Source: Nitrospiraceae bacterium (GTDB lineage Bacteria; Nitrospirota; Thermodesulfovibrionia; Thermodesulfovibrionales; UBA1546). From it: a DNA stretch of 49,030 bases. Where the stretch lies: contig QZJQ01000011.1 of assembly GCA_003599795.1 (NCBI GenBank), forward strand, positions 1 through 49,030. Reading direction: 5' to 3'. Position numbers and translations under genes: made by a program. Shown piece after piece: positions 17,139 to 27,436 of the stretch. The notes under the pieces are model-generated. The model was not told the DNA's origin. It saw nothing but the letters and a program-made list of their open reading frames with translations, and ran no database searches. The first letter of the stretch is position 1. Every line of letters starts with the position of its first letter.

Positions 17139-17151
17139 ATTTATACCCCCT

Positions 17152-17736
17152 ATGAAAGAAAAAATCTTAAAAGCCTTTGAAGAAAGCGTTAAGGTCAAGG
17201 AACAGTTCATAAAAGAGAACCTTGACGCCATAATTGACGTGTCAAAAGTCATAGCCGATACCTTTAACGACGGCAAAAAACTCATCCTCTTCGGCAACGG
17301 CGGCAGTTCAACGGATGCTTCTCACATAGCCGCTGAATTTGTTAACAGGTTCAAAAAAGAAAGGCCGAGCCTTCCTGCAATCGCCCTTAATACCGACATG
17401 GCTGTTATTACTGCCATTGCAAATGATTATGATTATTCCGATGTGTTTGCGAAGCAGCTTAAGGCGCTCGGAGAAGAAGGCGATATTGTTATTGCCATAA
17501 GCACGAGCGGAGGCGCAGCCAATGTGCTTAAGGCAATGGATGTGGCAAAAAAGAAAAAAATAAAGTCCGTGGCATTTACCGGAGCCAAAGGAGAAAAATT
17601 CGCTGCAAAGGCAACATACGCATTTGTTGTGCCCTCTGATAACACCCCGAGAATTCAGGAAACCCACATAACGCTTGGCCATGTCCTCTGCCAGATGGTT
17701 GAGGAGATACTTTTTGAGGCGCCAAGAAAAAAATAA
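17152..17736 (+). CDS. gmhA: D-sedoheptulose 7-phosphate isomerase
   Basis: GmhA makes D-glycero-D-manno-heptose 7-phosphate, the first step to the heptose of the lipopolysaccharide core. The 194-residue product is a single SIS domain with LFGNGGSSTDASHIAAEF (about 46-63), the loop ISTSGGAANVL and the C-terminal metal/substrate histidine region TPRIQETHITLGH. Length is normal. It begins a run of same-strand genes, and its 3' end overlaps ruvC. The glycosyltransferase at 24052 may act in the same core pathway. Confidence 0.92.
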   Translation: MKEKILKAFEESVKVKEQFIKENLDAIIDVSKVIADTFNDGKKLILFGNGGSSTDASHIAAEFVNRFKKERPSLPAIALNTDMAVITAIANDYDYSDVFAKQLKALGEEGDIVIAISTSGGAANVLKAMDVAKKKKIKSVAFTGAKGEKFAAKATYAFVVPSDNTPRIQETHITLGHVLCQMVEEILFEAPRKK

Positions 17737-18256
17737 GCCAAAAATCATACTCGGCATTGATCCCGGGAGTATTGTCTGCGGCTACGGAATAATAAAGACA
17801 GTGAATAGTGAGCAGTTGAGGGTGAACACTAAGCTGACACTCTTAACCGACACTGTGTATATTGCATCAGGAAGAATTATGCTGCCTTCTAAACAGCTGC
17901 TGAATGTAAGGCTGAAAGAACTCTACTCCAATCTTACAGACATCATAAGAGAATATTCTCCCGATGAAGTTTCCATTGAAAAGGTTTTTTTTGCAAAGAG
18001 CATAAAGTCTGCTTTGGTCCTCGGACAGGCAAGAGGCGCGGCGCTGGTTGCAGCAGCTTCCTCAGGGCTCCCTGTTTACGAATACAGCGCGCTTGAGGTC
18101 AAAAAGGCAATCGTAGGGTACGGAAGGGCGGAAAAACATCAGATTCAGAGTATGATTGCAAAAATACTGAATCTAAAACCCGAACTGTCTGCGGACAGCG
18201 CAGACGCGCTTGCGCTTGCCTTGTGCCATATCAATACAATGAAAATCTTGAAATGA
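17714..18256 (+). CDS. ruvC: Crossover junction endodeoxyribonuclease RuvC
   Basis: RuvC cuts Holliday junctions with RuvAB. The protein has the catalytic aspartate in LGIDPGS, the glutamate in VSIEKVFF and the C-terminal acidic pair in SADSADALALALCH. A TTG start at 17714 is chosen because GAGGAG lies 7 nt upstream, whereas the track's ATG at 17675 would add a 13-residue extension inside gmhA. The frame overlaps gmhA by 23 bp. Residues about 29-40 (VNSEQLRVN) come from a heptanucleotide repeat, so a surface loop seems to have been expanded. No ruvA or ruvB is seen here. Confidence 0.9.
   Translation: MRRQEKNKPKIILGIDPGSIVCGYGIIKTVNSEQLRVNTKLTLLTDTVYIASGRIMLPSKQLLNVRLKELYSNLTDIIREYSPDEVSIEKVFFAKSIKSALVLGQARGAALVAAASSGLPVYEYSALEVKKAIVGYGRAEKHQIQSMIAKILNLKPELSADSADALALALCHINTMKILK
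17800..17827 (+). repeat. Heptanucleotide repeat inside ruvC (AGTGAAT family)
   Basis: Four consecutive seven-base units (AGTGAAT, AGTGAGC, AGTTGAG, GGTGAAC) lie in frame within ruvC. They resemble the AGTTAAA-type arrays beside the tRNA genes. Confidence 0.6.
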
Positions 18257-18257
18257 G

Positions 18258-19646
18258 ATGCAGAAAATGAAGAACAGCAGTCCGCCTGAAAACAGGATTA
18301 CAGGCCATCTGCCTGACATAAAGATATCCGTAGAACCGGAAGATTTAATCTGTTACGGCTTTGACGCATCAGGAATTGAAAGCCGTCCCTCTGCAGTTGC
18401 CTGGCCCAAAAATACAGCGGAAGTCGTCAGGGTGATGAAGCATGCCTTTGAAAACAAGATTTCCGTCACGCCGCGAGGCGCAGGCACAGGCATGACAGGA
18501 GGCTCCATTCCATTGAACGGCGCCATTGTATTAAGCCTTGAGAAAATGAACAGGCTGATAGAGGTAGATGCGAACAATCTCAATGTTGTTGTTGAGCCCG
18601 GAATTATAAACGGCAGGCTGCAGCGCGATATTGAGCGTCTCGGCTTTTTCTATCCGCCTGATCCCGCAAGTATGAATTTCTGCACAATAGGCGGAAACGC
18701 GGCAAATAATGCCGGAGGCCCGCGGGCCCTGAAATACGGCGTCACAAAGGATTATGTGATGGAAATGGAGGCTGTATTGCCTGACGGCAGTGTGATAACA
18801 ACAGGCGTTAGAACAACAAAGGGGGTTGTGGGCTATGACCTTACACGGCTGCTCACAGGCTCGGAAGGCACTCTTGCCGTAATAACAAAAATGCGCCTCA
18901 GGATTCTTCCTTTGCCGGAAGAGGTTATCACTCTGCTTGCAATGTTTGACAGCCTTGAGGCGGCAGGTTCGGCAGTCGCAAAAATAACGGCATCAAAAAT
19001 AATACCCAGGACGCTTGAATTCATGGATGCAGGAACAATTGCTGCGGTGGAAAATTTCAAACCCGTGGGAATTCCTGGAAACGTTGAAGCGCTTCTTCTC
19101 ATTGAGCTGGACGGCCATCCGTCGGCAATAACAAAGCAGGCCGGAAAGATAGTGGGAATATGCGAAGCATTAAATGCGGATGTGAAGATGGCTGAGGATG
19201 AAGCTGCAAGGGATAAGCTCTGGGAGGCAAGGCGGTCTATATCGCCGGCGCTTTATCACTTGAATCCAACAAAGATAAATGAAGATATTGTCGTGCCGAG
19301 AGACAAGATTCCTGAAATATTAAAAACGCTGAGAAGGCTTTCGGAAAAAAGCGGCATACAGATAGTGAATTTCGGGCATGCGGGAGACGGCAATATCCAT
19401 GTGAATATCATGGCTGATAAAAAGGACGTGGAGAAATATAGGAGAGCGGAATCTCTTGTGAAAGAGATATTTGAGGCAACACTGAGCCTTGGCGGCACTA
19501 TATCAGGTGAGCACGGCATAGGGATTACCAAAGCTCCGTATCTCGGCATGGAGATAAAAAAGCATGAGCTTGAGATTATGAAGGGAATAAAAAATCTCTT
19601 TGACCCTAAGAATATCCTTAATCCCGGAAAGATTTTTAATCTGTAA
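18258..19646 (+). CDS. glcD: GlcD-type FAD-linked oxidase (glycolate or D-lactate dehydrogenase)
   Basis: Members oxidise 2-hydroxyacids such as D-lactate or glycolate with FAD. The 462-residue protein has the PCMH FAD domain (about 45-220), with VTPRGAGTGMTGGSIP and the GGNAANNAGGPRALKYGVT loop. The C-terminal FAD oxidase domain contains FGHAGDGNIHVNIM and ends SGEHGIGITKAPYLGMEI and DPKNILNPGKI. It begins one base after ruvC ends, but no partner iron-sulfur subunit (GlcE/GlcF) is nearby, so substrate and electron acceptor are unknown. Confidence 0.88.
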   Translation: MQKMKNSSPPENRITGHLPDIKISVEPEDLICYGFDASGIESRPSAVAWPKNTAEVVRVMKHAFENKISVTPRGAGTGMTGGSIPLNGAIVLSLEKMNRLIEVDANNLNVVVEPGIINGRLQRDIERLGFFYPPDPASMNFCTIGGNAANNAGGPRALKYGVTKDYVMEMEAVLPDGSVITTGVRTTKGVVGYDLTRLLTGSEGTLAVITKMRLRILPLPEEVITLLAMFDSLEAAGSAVAKITASKIIPRTLEFMDAGTIAAVENFKPVGIPGNVEALLLIELDGHPSAITKQAGKIVGICEALNADVKMAEDEAARDKLWEARRSISPALYHLNPTKINEDIVVPRDKIPEILKTLRRLSEKSGIQIVNFGHAGDGNIHVNIMADKKDVEKYRRAESLVKEIFEATLSLGGTISGEHGIGITKAPYLGMEIKKHELEIMKGIKNLFDPKNILNPGKIFNL

Positions 19647-19742
19647 AAAACTGCCGGCAAACAGGTTCAGGCTCGCGCATAGTAAAGATACAGGCACTTG
19701 TGTTATATTAAAAAAAGTTTATAAGCAATCAACAAACCGAAT

Positions 19743-20180
19743 ATGGCTACCTTAGGAAAAGAATTTACACCAGAAGAAAAGAAGAGCATGCCGCTGTATC
19801 CTATCGGCATAGTGGCTGAACTGGTAGGCACAACAGACCAGACCCTCCGGCTATATGAAAAACACGGGCTTATAAAACCCGCGCGGAGAAATAAGAACAG
19901 GTTTTATTCGGAAAATGATATAAAGTGGATGAAGTGTTTAAGAGAGCTTATCCACAATAAAAAAATAAGTATTGAAGGAATAAAGAAGCTTCTTGAATAT
20001 GCGCCGTGCTGGGAATTAACAGGATGCGCTGAAGAGAGAAAGAATAAGTGCTCTGCTTACATAGACAAAGCAAAACCCTGCTGGGAACTCAACAGGATGA
20101 TATGCAACAAGGAAAACGGGAAGCTGTGCGAAGACTGCATTGTATATCTTTCAAAGAAACTCAGGGCCAAAAAGAAGTAG
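19743..20180 (+). CDS. MerR-family regulator with cysteine-rich two-CW-like tail
   Basis: Residues about 16-85 form a MerR winged helix (YPIGIVAELVGTTDQTLRLYEKHGLIKPAR, NRFYSENDIKWMKCL), closest in look to HspR-type proteins. The tail (about 85-140) holds two CWE motifs (CWELTGC and CWELNRMIC) with further cysteines (KCSAY, LCEDC), about eight in total. This pattern suggests metal or iron-sulfur binding and a redox-responsive regulator. Its targets are unknown; divergent or downstream genes offer no clear clue. The gene stands alone between glcD and the convergent PBP gene. Confidence 0.8.
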   Translation: MATLGKEFTPEEKKSMPLYPIGIVAELVGTTDQTLRLYEKHGLIKPARRNKNRFYSENDIKWMKCLRELIHNKKISIEGIKKLLEYAPCWELTGCAEERKNKCSAYIDKAKPCWELNRMICNKENGKLCEDCIVYLSKKLRAKKK

Positions 20181-20190
20181 CTGCCGCGGA

Positions 20191-22509
20191 TTAATCAAAG
20201 TCCGGATTAGAAATGCTCTTTCTCTCTGTTCCGGCAGGAGGTGAAACAGTGGAAAACTGTGTAGGCTGCATGCCGTCTTTAAAGTATTCTTTTAACGAAG
20301 ACGCTGTTTCTTCTCTTGACAGGAGGCCTGTTAACGGGTCTATGAGATACATTACAATTCCTTCCGGCACAGAGAAATCAGAAGATTCTGAAACATTTGA
20401 CGCAGCCTTCATGAAGTTAAGCCATATCGGCGATGCCGCCCTTGCCCCTGTTTCCTGAGAACCCAAAGGCCTCACATCGTCAAACCCCACCCATACAGAA
20501 GCAGTAATCCCTGTTGTATATCCGACAAACCATGCATCCCTGTATTCATTTGTCGTGCCTGTTTTCCCTGCAACGGGCTTGCCTAATGCCTTTATCCTCC
20601 ATCCCGTTCCCTGAGTTACAACATCCTGCATCATTGACGTTATGAGAAAGGCTGTCTGGTGGCTTATCGCCTGCATTCCTTCAGGTTCATTGCTCTCAAG
20701 TATCTTGCCTTTTGCATCAGTGATATATTTTATTGCCGTCGGGTTCATCCTTATCCCGTTGTTGGCAAATACGCTGTAGCCCGCGCATAGTTCAAGCGGG
20801 GTAACGCTCAGCGTGCCGAGGGCAATGCTTAAGTTATGCGGTATATCGCCTTCAAGCCCGATGCCTCTTGAGAATTTGATGACTTTATCAACGCCCATCG
20901 CGTCCACAAGCTTCACTGTTACCACATTTCTTGAATATGTAAGCGCCTCACGCAGCCTCGTCGGGCCGTAATGCTTGTGGTCATAGTTTTCAGGCGTCCA
21001 TTCGCCTTTTGGCCCGCCTTTATATGTGACAGGCTCGTCATTTATCATGGATGCAGGCGTAAACCCGTTATCCATTGCAGCGGCATATATTATTGGCTTG
21101 AATGCAGAGCCGGGCTGGCGTCTTGCATATATTGCGCGGTTGAATTCGCTCTTGGTGTAATCGTAGCCTCCGATAATGGTTCTTATAAATCCTGTCCTCT
21201 GCTCAATTGCTACCACTGCGCCTTCCACTTCGGGTTCCTGTTCCAGGGCAAGAAGGGCCTCCTTGCCTTTGACGCCTTTAATCTTTACCTTAATAATGTC
21301 GCCGGGCTTGAGTATCTTTGTCAGATTGAAGCCTTTGATGGCTGAAGCCTTTTTTGTTTTTGAGTCTAAAAGAGCGCTGGCCCACTGGGCGTCTGCTATT
21401 GAAAGCCTGCCGATAATTCCCCTTGTCTTAATAACAGCTTCGGTTTCGCTCACCTTAAGGACAAGCCCTGATGTTATGTCATCGCCTCCTCCGATAGCCG
21501 TGCTGTGCACATCTTTACTTTCCATTTCTTTTTTAACGTCTATATCCTTCTTATGCTCAACGGGGCCGCGCCATCCTCTTCTTTTATCAAGCTCCCTTAG
21601 CCCCTCCTGAAGAGCTTTCTGGGCGGCAGCCTGCATTGTCCTGTCAAGCGTGGTATAAACCTTCAGTCCGCCTTTATAGACTGCCTCTTCCCCGTACTTC
21701 TCCTCAAGGTATTTCCTGATATATTCAATGAAATAATTATTTGACTCCATGCCCCTTCTCAGCGTTGAGAGATGAAGAGGCTGCTTTGCCGCTTTTTCCC
21801 TTTCAGGCTTCTTAATGTATCCTTCTTCCTCCATGCGGAAAAGAACTGTCTCCTGCCGTTCTTTTGATTTTGTGAGGTTGTTATAAGGAGAATATGTGGA
21901 GGGCGCCTTTATAAGGGCGGCTATCATTGCCGCCTCGGGCAGAGTCAGTTCTCCCACTGATTTTCCGAAATATACGCGGGACGCCATCTCAACGCCGTAT
22001 GCGCCGTGGCCAAAGTATATCTTGTTCAGATAAAGCTCAAGTATCTCCTTTTTATCAAGATTCTTTTCCATCTTTATGGCGAGAGACACCTCTCTGATTT
22101 TTCTTTTAAATGTTTTCTCAGGGGTGAGGAATACAACCTTTGCAAGCTGCTGGGTTATCGTGCTGCCGCCTTCCTTAAGCCCGGCATGAAGAATATCTTT
22201 TAATACCGCCCTGCCGATTGCAATGTAATCTATGCCTTTATGATTCCAGAACCTTGAATCTTCAACGGCTATCACTGCGTCTATAAGGTGTTTCGGCATC
22301 CTGCTGAGAGGCACAAAAATGCCTTTTTCAACTTTGAGTTCTCCTATGAGCGTGTCGTCATCAGCGTATATTTTGGCGCCTGATGTTGGCTTATACTGTT
22401 TGAGCTCTGCGATAGAGGGAATTCCTTTTGCAAACGCAAAATACCCGCCGGCAGATACGCCGGTTATTACTGAAATGATGAGAAGAAAAATAACAACGCG
22501 TGCTTTCAT
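20191..22509 (-). CDS. Class A penicillin-binding protein (PBP1A)
   Basis: A bifunctional peptidoglycan synthase. The 772-residue protein has an N-terminal membrane anchor (about 5-27), a GT51 glycosyltransferase domain (AVEDSRFWNHKGID, GGSTITQQLAK, ELYLNKIYFGHGAYGVE) and a transpeptidase domain with the active-site SAFK in RQPGSAFKPIIYA, the SRN motif in TYSRNVVTVKL and KTGTTNEYRDAWFVGYT. An OB-like insert (about 345-440) lies between them. It converges on the MerR gene with a 10-bp gap. Confidence 0.93.
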   Translation of the reverse strand: MKARVVIFLLIISVITGVSAGGYFAFAKGIPSIAELKQYKPTSGAKIYADDDTLIGELKVEKGIFVPLSRMPKHLIDAVIAVEDSRFWNHKGIDYIAIGRAVLKDILHAGLKEGGSTITQQLAKVVFLTPEKTFKRKIREVSLAIKMEKNLDKKEILELYLNKIYFGHGAYGVEMASRVYFGKSVGELTLPEAAMIAALIKAPSTYSPYNNLTKSKERQETVLFRMEEEGYIKKPEREKAAKQPLHLSTLRRGMESNNYFIEYIRKYLEEKYGEEAVYKGGLKVYTTLDRTMQAAAQKALQEGLRELDKRRGWRGPVEHKKDIDVKKEMESKDVHSTAIGGGDDITSGLVLKVSETEAVIKTRGIIGRLSIADAQWASALLDSKTKKASAIKGFNLTKILKPGDIIKVKIKGVKGKEALLALEQEPEVEGAVVAIEQRTGFIRTIIGGYDYTKSEFNRAIYARRQPGSAFKPIIYAAAMDNGFTPASMINDEPVTYKGGPKGEWTPENYDHKHYGPTRLREALTYSRNVVTVKLVDAMGVDKVIKFSRGIGLEGDIPHNLSIALGTLSVTPLELCAGYSVFANNGIRMNPTAIKYITDAKGKILESNEPEGMQAISHQTAFLITSMMQDVVTQGTGWRIKALGKPVAGKTGTTNEYRDAWFVGYTTGITASVWVGFDDVRPLGSQETGARAASPIWLNFMKAASNVSESSDFSVPEGIVMYLIDPLTGLLSREETASSLKEYFKDGMQPTQFSTVSPPAGTERKSISNPDFD

Positions 22510-22545
22510 GATTAGATTGATTATAACCCTGATTTAAAAGCCCTG

Positions 22546-23274
22546 TCAAAAACCGGAAGGCTGGGCAATCCCTATAGCCTCTTTCAAGTCAACAGCACCG
22601 GAATAAATAGCTTTGCCTGTTATCACGCCCCAGAGATTATTAATCTCCTTCAAAGCTATTATGTCTTTGATGGAAGACACGCCGCCGGATGCAATTACCG
22701 GTATGCCGGCGTTTTCAACCATTTCTCTCATGGCAGGGATATTCGGGCCCGTAAGCATGCCGTCCCTTGATATGTCCGTGTATATTATGCCTGCGGCCCC
22801 GGACTTTTCCATTTCGCGCGCAAGGCCTTTTGCGTCAGCGCCCGTAACTTCAACCCAGCCTTTCACTGCAACCTTTCCGTTCTTGGCGTCAATGCCCGCA
22901 AGAATCCGGCCCGGATATTTATTGCAGGCGTCTTTCAGAAGGGAAGGTTTTTCTATCACCGCTGTTCCGAGGATTATTCTGTTAATGCCGAGGGTGACAA
23001 GTTCGTCTATTTTTTTTATATCCCTTATGCCTCCGCCGACTTCTACATCAATAGATACGGATTCCCGTATTTTTATTATTGCGTCAAGATTTTTCTGGCT
23101 GCCTGTGAATGCGCCGTCAAGGTCCACAACATGAAGGAGTTTGGCCCCGCATTCCTCCCATCTCCTTGCCGTTGATGCAGGGTCGTCTGAATATATTGTC
23201 ACTGCATCTTCCCTTCCCTGAAGGAGCCTGACGCATTGCCCGTTCTTTAAATCTATTGCAGGAATAACAAACAT
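22546..23274 (-). CDS. hisA: Phosphoribosylformimino-5-aminoimidazole carboxamide ribotide isomerase
   Basis: HisA catalyses the fourth step of histidine synthesis, an Amadori rearrangement of ProFAR. The 242-residue TIM barrel begins with FVIPAIDLKNGQCVRLLQG (catalytic Asp8) and has the second catalytic aspartate in YTDISRDGML plus the phosphate loops VEVGGGIRD and IASGGVSS. No other his gene is visible in the window. The start lies only 16 bp from the divergent DUF3108 gene. Confidence 0.94.
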   Translation of the reverse strand: MFVIPAIDLKNGQCVRLLQGREDAVTIYSDDPASTARRWEECGAKLLHVVDLDGAFTGSQKNLDAIIKIRESVSIDVEVGGGIRDIKKIDELVTLGINRIILGTAVIEKPSLLKDACNKYPGRILAGIDAKNGKVAVKGWVEVTGADAKGLAREMEKSGAAGIIYTDISRDGMLTGPNIPAMREMVENAGIPVIASGGVSSIKDIIALKEINNLWGVITGKAIYSGAVDLKEAIGIAQPSGF

Positions 23275-23290
23275 AGATTAATATAACATA

Positions 23291-24055
23291 ATGAAAAGGG
23301 GTCAAGGGTTCAAGGGTTCAAGGGGACAAATCCCTCTTTTTATTTTAATTATTCTAATAGGCATTTTAATCAACCTGCAAAATGCTGAATCATTCAACAT
23401 CCCCGAAAAATTTGAATATGAACTCACATGGACCGGCATCAAGGCAGGCACGGCCACTCTTGAGATAACAAGAACAGGCAATGACATAAAGATTGTCTCT
23501 ACGGCGCAGTCAGCGAATTGGGTCTCTGTTTTTTATACTGTTGACGACAGGGTAGAAACTCTCCTCACAAAAAAATCCTCGCTGATGTTTGTCGGAGAGC
23601 CTGTCAATTACAGGCTCAGGATAAAAGAAGGCAGGCACAGAAGGGATAAAGAGGTAATTTTCAACTCCGGCAATAAAGTCACATACATAGACCATATCAA
23701 TAACGAGAAACAAAATTTTGACGTGCCTTCCCTTATATTTGACCCGCTGTCCAGCTTTTATTATCTCAGGACACTGAAGCTTGTTGTCGGAGAGCCGGTT
23801 TACGTGGCCGTCTTTGACAGCAAAAAAGTCTGGAATGTTGAAGTGCAGGTTCTTAAGAAAGAAAAGGTAACGCTTCCGACCGGAACGGTGGATACAATCC
23901 TGATTAAGCCGTTAATGAAATCAGAAGGAATATTTTATAAGAAAGGCGACATCTATATCTGGCTGACAGACGATGAGAAGCGTATTCCTGTAAAGCTCCA
24001 GACAAAAGTTGCCATCGGCTCCATCAATGCCCTGTTGACAGGAGGAAGATATTGA
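23291..24055 (+). CDS. DUF3108 domain protein, exported
   Basis: A DUF3108 protein of unknown function, likely periplasmic. The 254-residue product has an N-terminal hydrophobic segment (about 16-30) and a beta-rich domain with PEKFEYELTWTGIKAGTATLEI, characteristic of the family. The first 14 residues (KRGQGFKGSRGQ) are encoded by a heptanucleotide repeat, so the true N-terminus may be newly created. The start lies 16 bp from hisA and the end overlaps the glycosyltransferase gene by 4 bp, which suggests a shared envelope role. Confidence 0.8.
   Translation: MKRGQGFKGSRGQIPLFILIILIGILINLQNAESFNIPEKFEYELTWTGIKAGTATLEITRTGNDIKIVSTAQSANWVSVFYTVDDRVETLLTKKSSLMFVGEPVNYRLRIKEGRHRRDKEVIFNSGNKVTYIDHINNEKQNFDVPSLIFDPLSSFYYLRTLKLVVGEPVYVAVFDSKKVWNVEVQVLKKEKVTLPTGTVDTILIKPLMKSEGIFYKKGDIYIWLTDDEKRIPVKLQTKVAIGSINALLTGGRY
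23295..23325 (+). repeat. Heptanucleotide repeat at the DUF3108 start (GGTTCAA family)
   Basis: Tandem units GGGTCAA, GGGTTCAA and GGGTTCAA-like follow the ATG and encode the basic N-terminus. The same units occur in trpE, bioA and hemD. Confidence 0.6.
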
Positions 24056-24789
24056 TACCTGCCTCAATTGCAATCGTAACAAAAAATGAAGAGGCAAACA
24101 TTGAGGCGGCGCTTGACAGCGTAAGGGATGCCGCTGAAATTGTTGTCATTGATTCGTTCAGCTCGGACAGGACTGTTGAAATCTGCAAAAAGTATACGGA
24201 TAAAGTAATTCAGAAAGAGTGGGAAGGATATGCAAGGCAAAAACAGGCCGCAGTGGACCTTGCCGCAGGCCCGTGGGTTTTTATACTTGACGCCGATGAG
24301 AGATTTACACCTGAATTGAAGGCAGAGATTATAAATGCAATAGAAGAAAACAGGCATGACGGTTTTAATGTGCCAAGGAAAAACTTTTTTATGAACAGAT
24401 GGATCAGGCACGGAGGGTGGAGTCCGGATTATACATTAAGGCTGTTCAGGAAAAATGCAGGCCGCGTTGAGGACAGGGAAGTGCACGAGAAGATAGTTGT
24501 CAGCGGGAGCGTATCATATCTTAAAAATCCCCTTATGCATTATACGTATAATTCTGTTTCTGATTATTTAAAGCGGGCCGACACATATTCCACGCTTGCT
24601 GCAAAGGAACTTAAAAAAACCGGAGCCGCTCCTAGCGCGCCGGACTTTCTTCTGCGTCCGATAGCTACATTCATAAAGATGTTTTTTCTCAGGTTAGGAT
24701 TTCTTGACGGCAAATACGGCCTGGTGTTAGCAGTGCTTTACAGCTATTATACTTTTTTGAAATATGCGAAGGCGTGGGAAATGAGATAG
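24052..24789 (+). CDS. Family 2 glycosyltransferase (LPS-core WaaE/KdtX type)
   Basis: The 245-residue GT-A enzyme begins SIAIVTKNEEANIEAALDSV and has the DxD-type motif in FILDADERFTPE (about 79-90), followed by NFFMNRWIRHGGWSPDYTLRLFR, typical of WaaE-type transferases that add sugars to the lipopolysaccharide core. The start is TTG at 24052, supported by AGGAGG 6 nt upstream and a 4-bp overlap with DUF3108. A hydrophobic C-terminus (about 215-235) may hold it at the membrane. The donor and acceptor sugars are not determinable. Confidence 0.87.
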   Translation: MIPASIAIVTKNEEANIEAALDSVRDAAEIVVIDSFSSDRTVEICKKYTDKVIQKEWEGYARQKQAAVDLAAGPWVFILDADERFTPELKAEIINAIEENRHDGFNVPRKNFFMNRWIRHGGWSPDYTLRLFRKNAGRVEDREVHEKIVVSGSVSYLKNPLMHYTYNSVSDYLKRADTYSTLAAKELKKTGAAPSAPDFLLRPIATFIKMFFLRLGFLDGKYGLVLAVLYSYYTFLKYAKAWEMR

Positions 24790-24791
24790 AG

Positions 24792-25214
24792 TTACGCAGT
24801 CCTGCCGCCTGCGACAAGAGTCAGTTCAGGAGAATTCACCTTATACGGCAGCCTCTCTCCCGAATGAGAAATAATGCCGCGCTTCATCTCAACAACAGAC
24901 GGGTTTTTGCATCCGAACTTTTCAATGAGGAACTGGGCTGCAACTTCGGGCTTAATAATATCGCCGCAGGTAAAAATATCCACAGCCGCGTAACCGTATT
25001 CCGGCCATGTGTGAATGGAAAGATGAGATTCAGCTATAACTACCATGCCGCTTATTCCAAATGGGCTGAATTCGTGGAAGGATACATCAATTATGGTTGC
25101 CTTGGCTCTTTTTGCCGCTGAGACCATTGCATTTCTTACCTTGTCGAGGCTTTTGAGAATTTCAGGATTACAATCCTTAAGCTCCACTAATAAATGTTTA
25201 CCTAAAGCATGCAA
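24792..25214 (-). CDS. speD: S-adenosylmethionine decarboxylase proenzyme
   Basis: The enzyme makes decarboxylated SAM, the aminopropyl donor for spermidine. The 140-residue product is the short bacterial/archaeal type. Self-cleavage is expected before Ser63 in VVIAESHLSIHTWPE, creating the pyruvoyl group, and the conserved GDIIKPEVAA segment is present. The start is a TTG at 25214 with GGAGG 7 nt upstream. The gene converges with the glycosyltransferase; no spermidine synthase is near. Confidence 0.92.
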   Translation of the reverse strand: MHALGKHLLVELKDCNPEILKSLDKVRNAMVSAAKRAKATIIDVSFHEFSPFGISGMVVIAESHLSIHTWPEYGYAAVDIFTCGDIIKPEVAAQFLIEKFGCKNPSVVEMKRGIISHSGERLPYKVNSPELTLVAGGRTA

Positions 25215-25273
25215 CCCTCTACCTCCATATCAGATTTTAATCTAAAGAGCTTCATTGCTCTCTTAAGTTAAAT

Positions 25274-25302
25274 AAATTACAGCAACGTGAAATTTTTGTC
25301 AA
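25274..25302 (-). promoter_or_regulatory. Promoter of speD
   Basis: On the minus strand TTGACA (25302-25297), a 17-nt spacer and TAATTT (25279-25274) lie about 60 nt before the speD start. Confidence 0.5.
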
Positions 25303-25320
25303 GAATTTTTTGACCCTTGA

Positions 25321-26700
<1,380 letters not shown>

Positions 26701-26757
26701 TTTTAGGCAGGCTTTTGATGTGATGTGATAAAATAACCAAAAAGGATGGGAGTAAAA

Positions 26758-26982
26758 ATGCCGAAGACAATAGAAGCGATTTATGAAGATGGAGTGCTTC
26801 GTCCCCTTAATCCAATAAAAGGACTGAAGAAGCATCAAAGGATTGCTATAACTTTTGAAAAACCTTCCAAGAAAAAACATCCGCTTGAAGGGCTTTGCGG
26901 GATACTGCCTGACAGCGACGCCAAAGAGATGCTGAAGATTGTTAAAGAAGAATTTGAAAAGGTCGATATTAATGCATGGTAG
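26758..26982 (+). CDS. DUF104 (AF2212-like) antitoxin
   Basis: Small proteins of this family are VapB-type antitoxins of PIN toxins. The 74-residue product begins MPKTIEAIYEDGVLRPL, the family signature, and has a short basic middle followed by a helical acidic tail that probably wraps the toxin. The start at 26758 is chosen over 26746 because GGGAG lies upstream. It overlaps the toxin start by 11 bp. Confidence 0.85.
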   Translation: MPKTIEAIYEDGVLRPLNPIKGLKKHQRIAITFEKPSKKKHPLEGLCGILPDSDAKEMLKIVKEEFEKVDINAW

Positions 26983-27361
26983 AATCGCTCTTGATTCTGA
27001 TATTGCAATAAAATTCCTGAATGGCGATAAGACAATAGAATCTTTTCTTTCAAGCTATACTGAGTTCTATCTTCCGGTAATTGTAGTCGGAGAACTTATT
27101 TTTGGTGCATTGAACTCAAGGCATGTTGAGGAGAACCTTGCAAGACATAAGAAACTGATCCAGAGAGCAAATATTCTTGAGATAACGGAAGCCACAGCGA
27201 ATATATATGCAAAGAGCAGATTAGCCCTTAAAAAGAAGGGCACGCCTATTCCTGAAAATGACCTCTGGATCGCAGCCATCTGCATTGAGCATAAGATGCC
27301 TTTTATTAGCAATGATGCACATTTCAAGGGCATAGATAACCTGATGCTATTGTCAATTTAG
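26972..27361 (+). CDS. VapC-type PIN-domain toxin
   Basis: VapC toxins are RNases that cut tRNAs or rRNA. The 129-residue product has a PIN fold: the first acidic residue in ALDSDIAIKFL (about 6-16), the glutamate in VVGELIFGA (about 42-50), and the later aspartate in PENDLWIAAICI and SNDAHF. The start at 26972 (ATGCATGGT) fits the PIN fold better than the track's 26939. Together with the DUF104 gene it forms a complete toxin-antitoxin module lodged between serS and a second serS 3' end. Confidence 0.9.
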   Translation: MHGRIALDSDIAIKFLNGDKTIESFLSSYTEFYLPVIVVGELIFGALNSRHVEENLARHKKLIQRANILEITEATANIYAKSRLALKKKGTPIPENDLWIAAICIEHKMPFISNDAHFKGIDNLMLLSI

Positions 27362-27364
27362 TCT

Positions 27365-27436
27365 ATGCAAAAAGACGGAAGCGTTGTGATTCCTGAGGCG
27401 TTGAGGAAGTATATGGGAACAGATATCATAAAATAA
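27365..27436 (+). pseudogene. Remnant of a second serS 3' end
   Basis: Twenty-three codons read [18 protein letters not shown] and on to TDIIK, then TAA. SerRS at 26629-26700 ends [23 protein letters not shown], then TAA. By hand 55 of 72 bases and 18 of 23 residues match, and most differences are synonymous or conservative. So it derives from a related serS rather than a recent duplication. It marks the downstream border of the toxin-antitoxin module. Confidence 0.88.

Noticed and set aside
20191-22509. Plus-strand ORFs inside the PBP1A gene (e.g. 20971-21345, 21176-21610)
   Set aside because: They are shadows of a complete PBP with all catalytic motifs.
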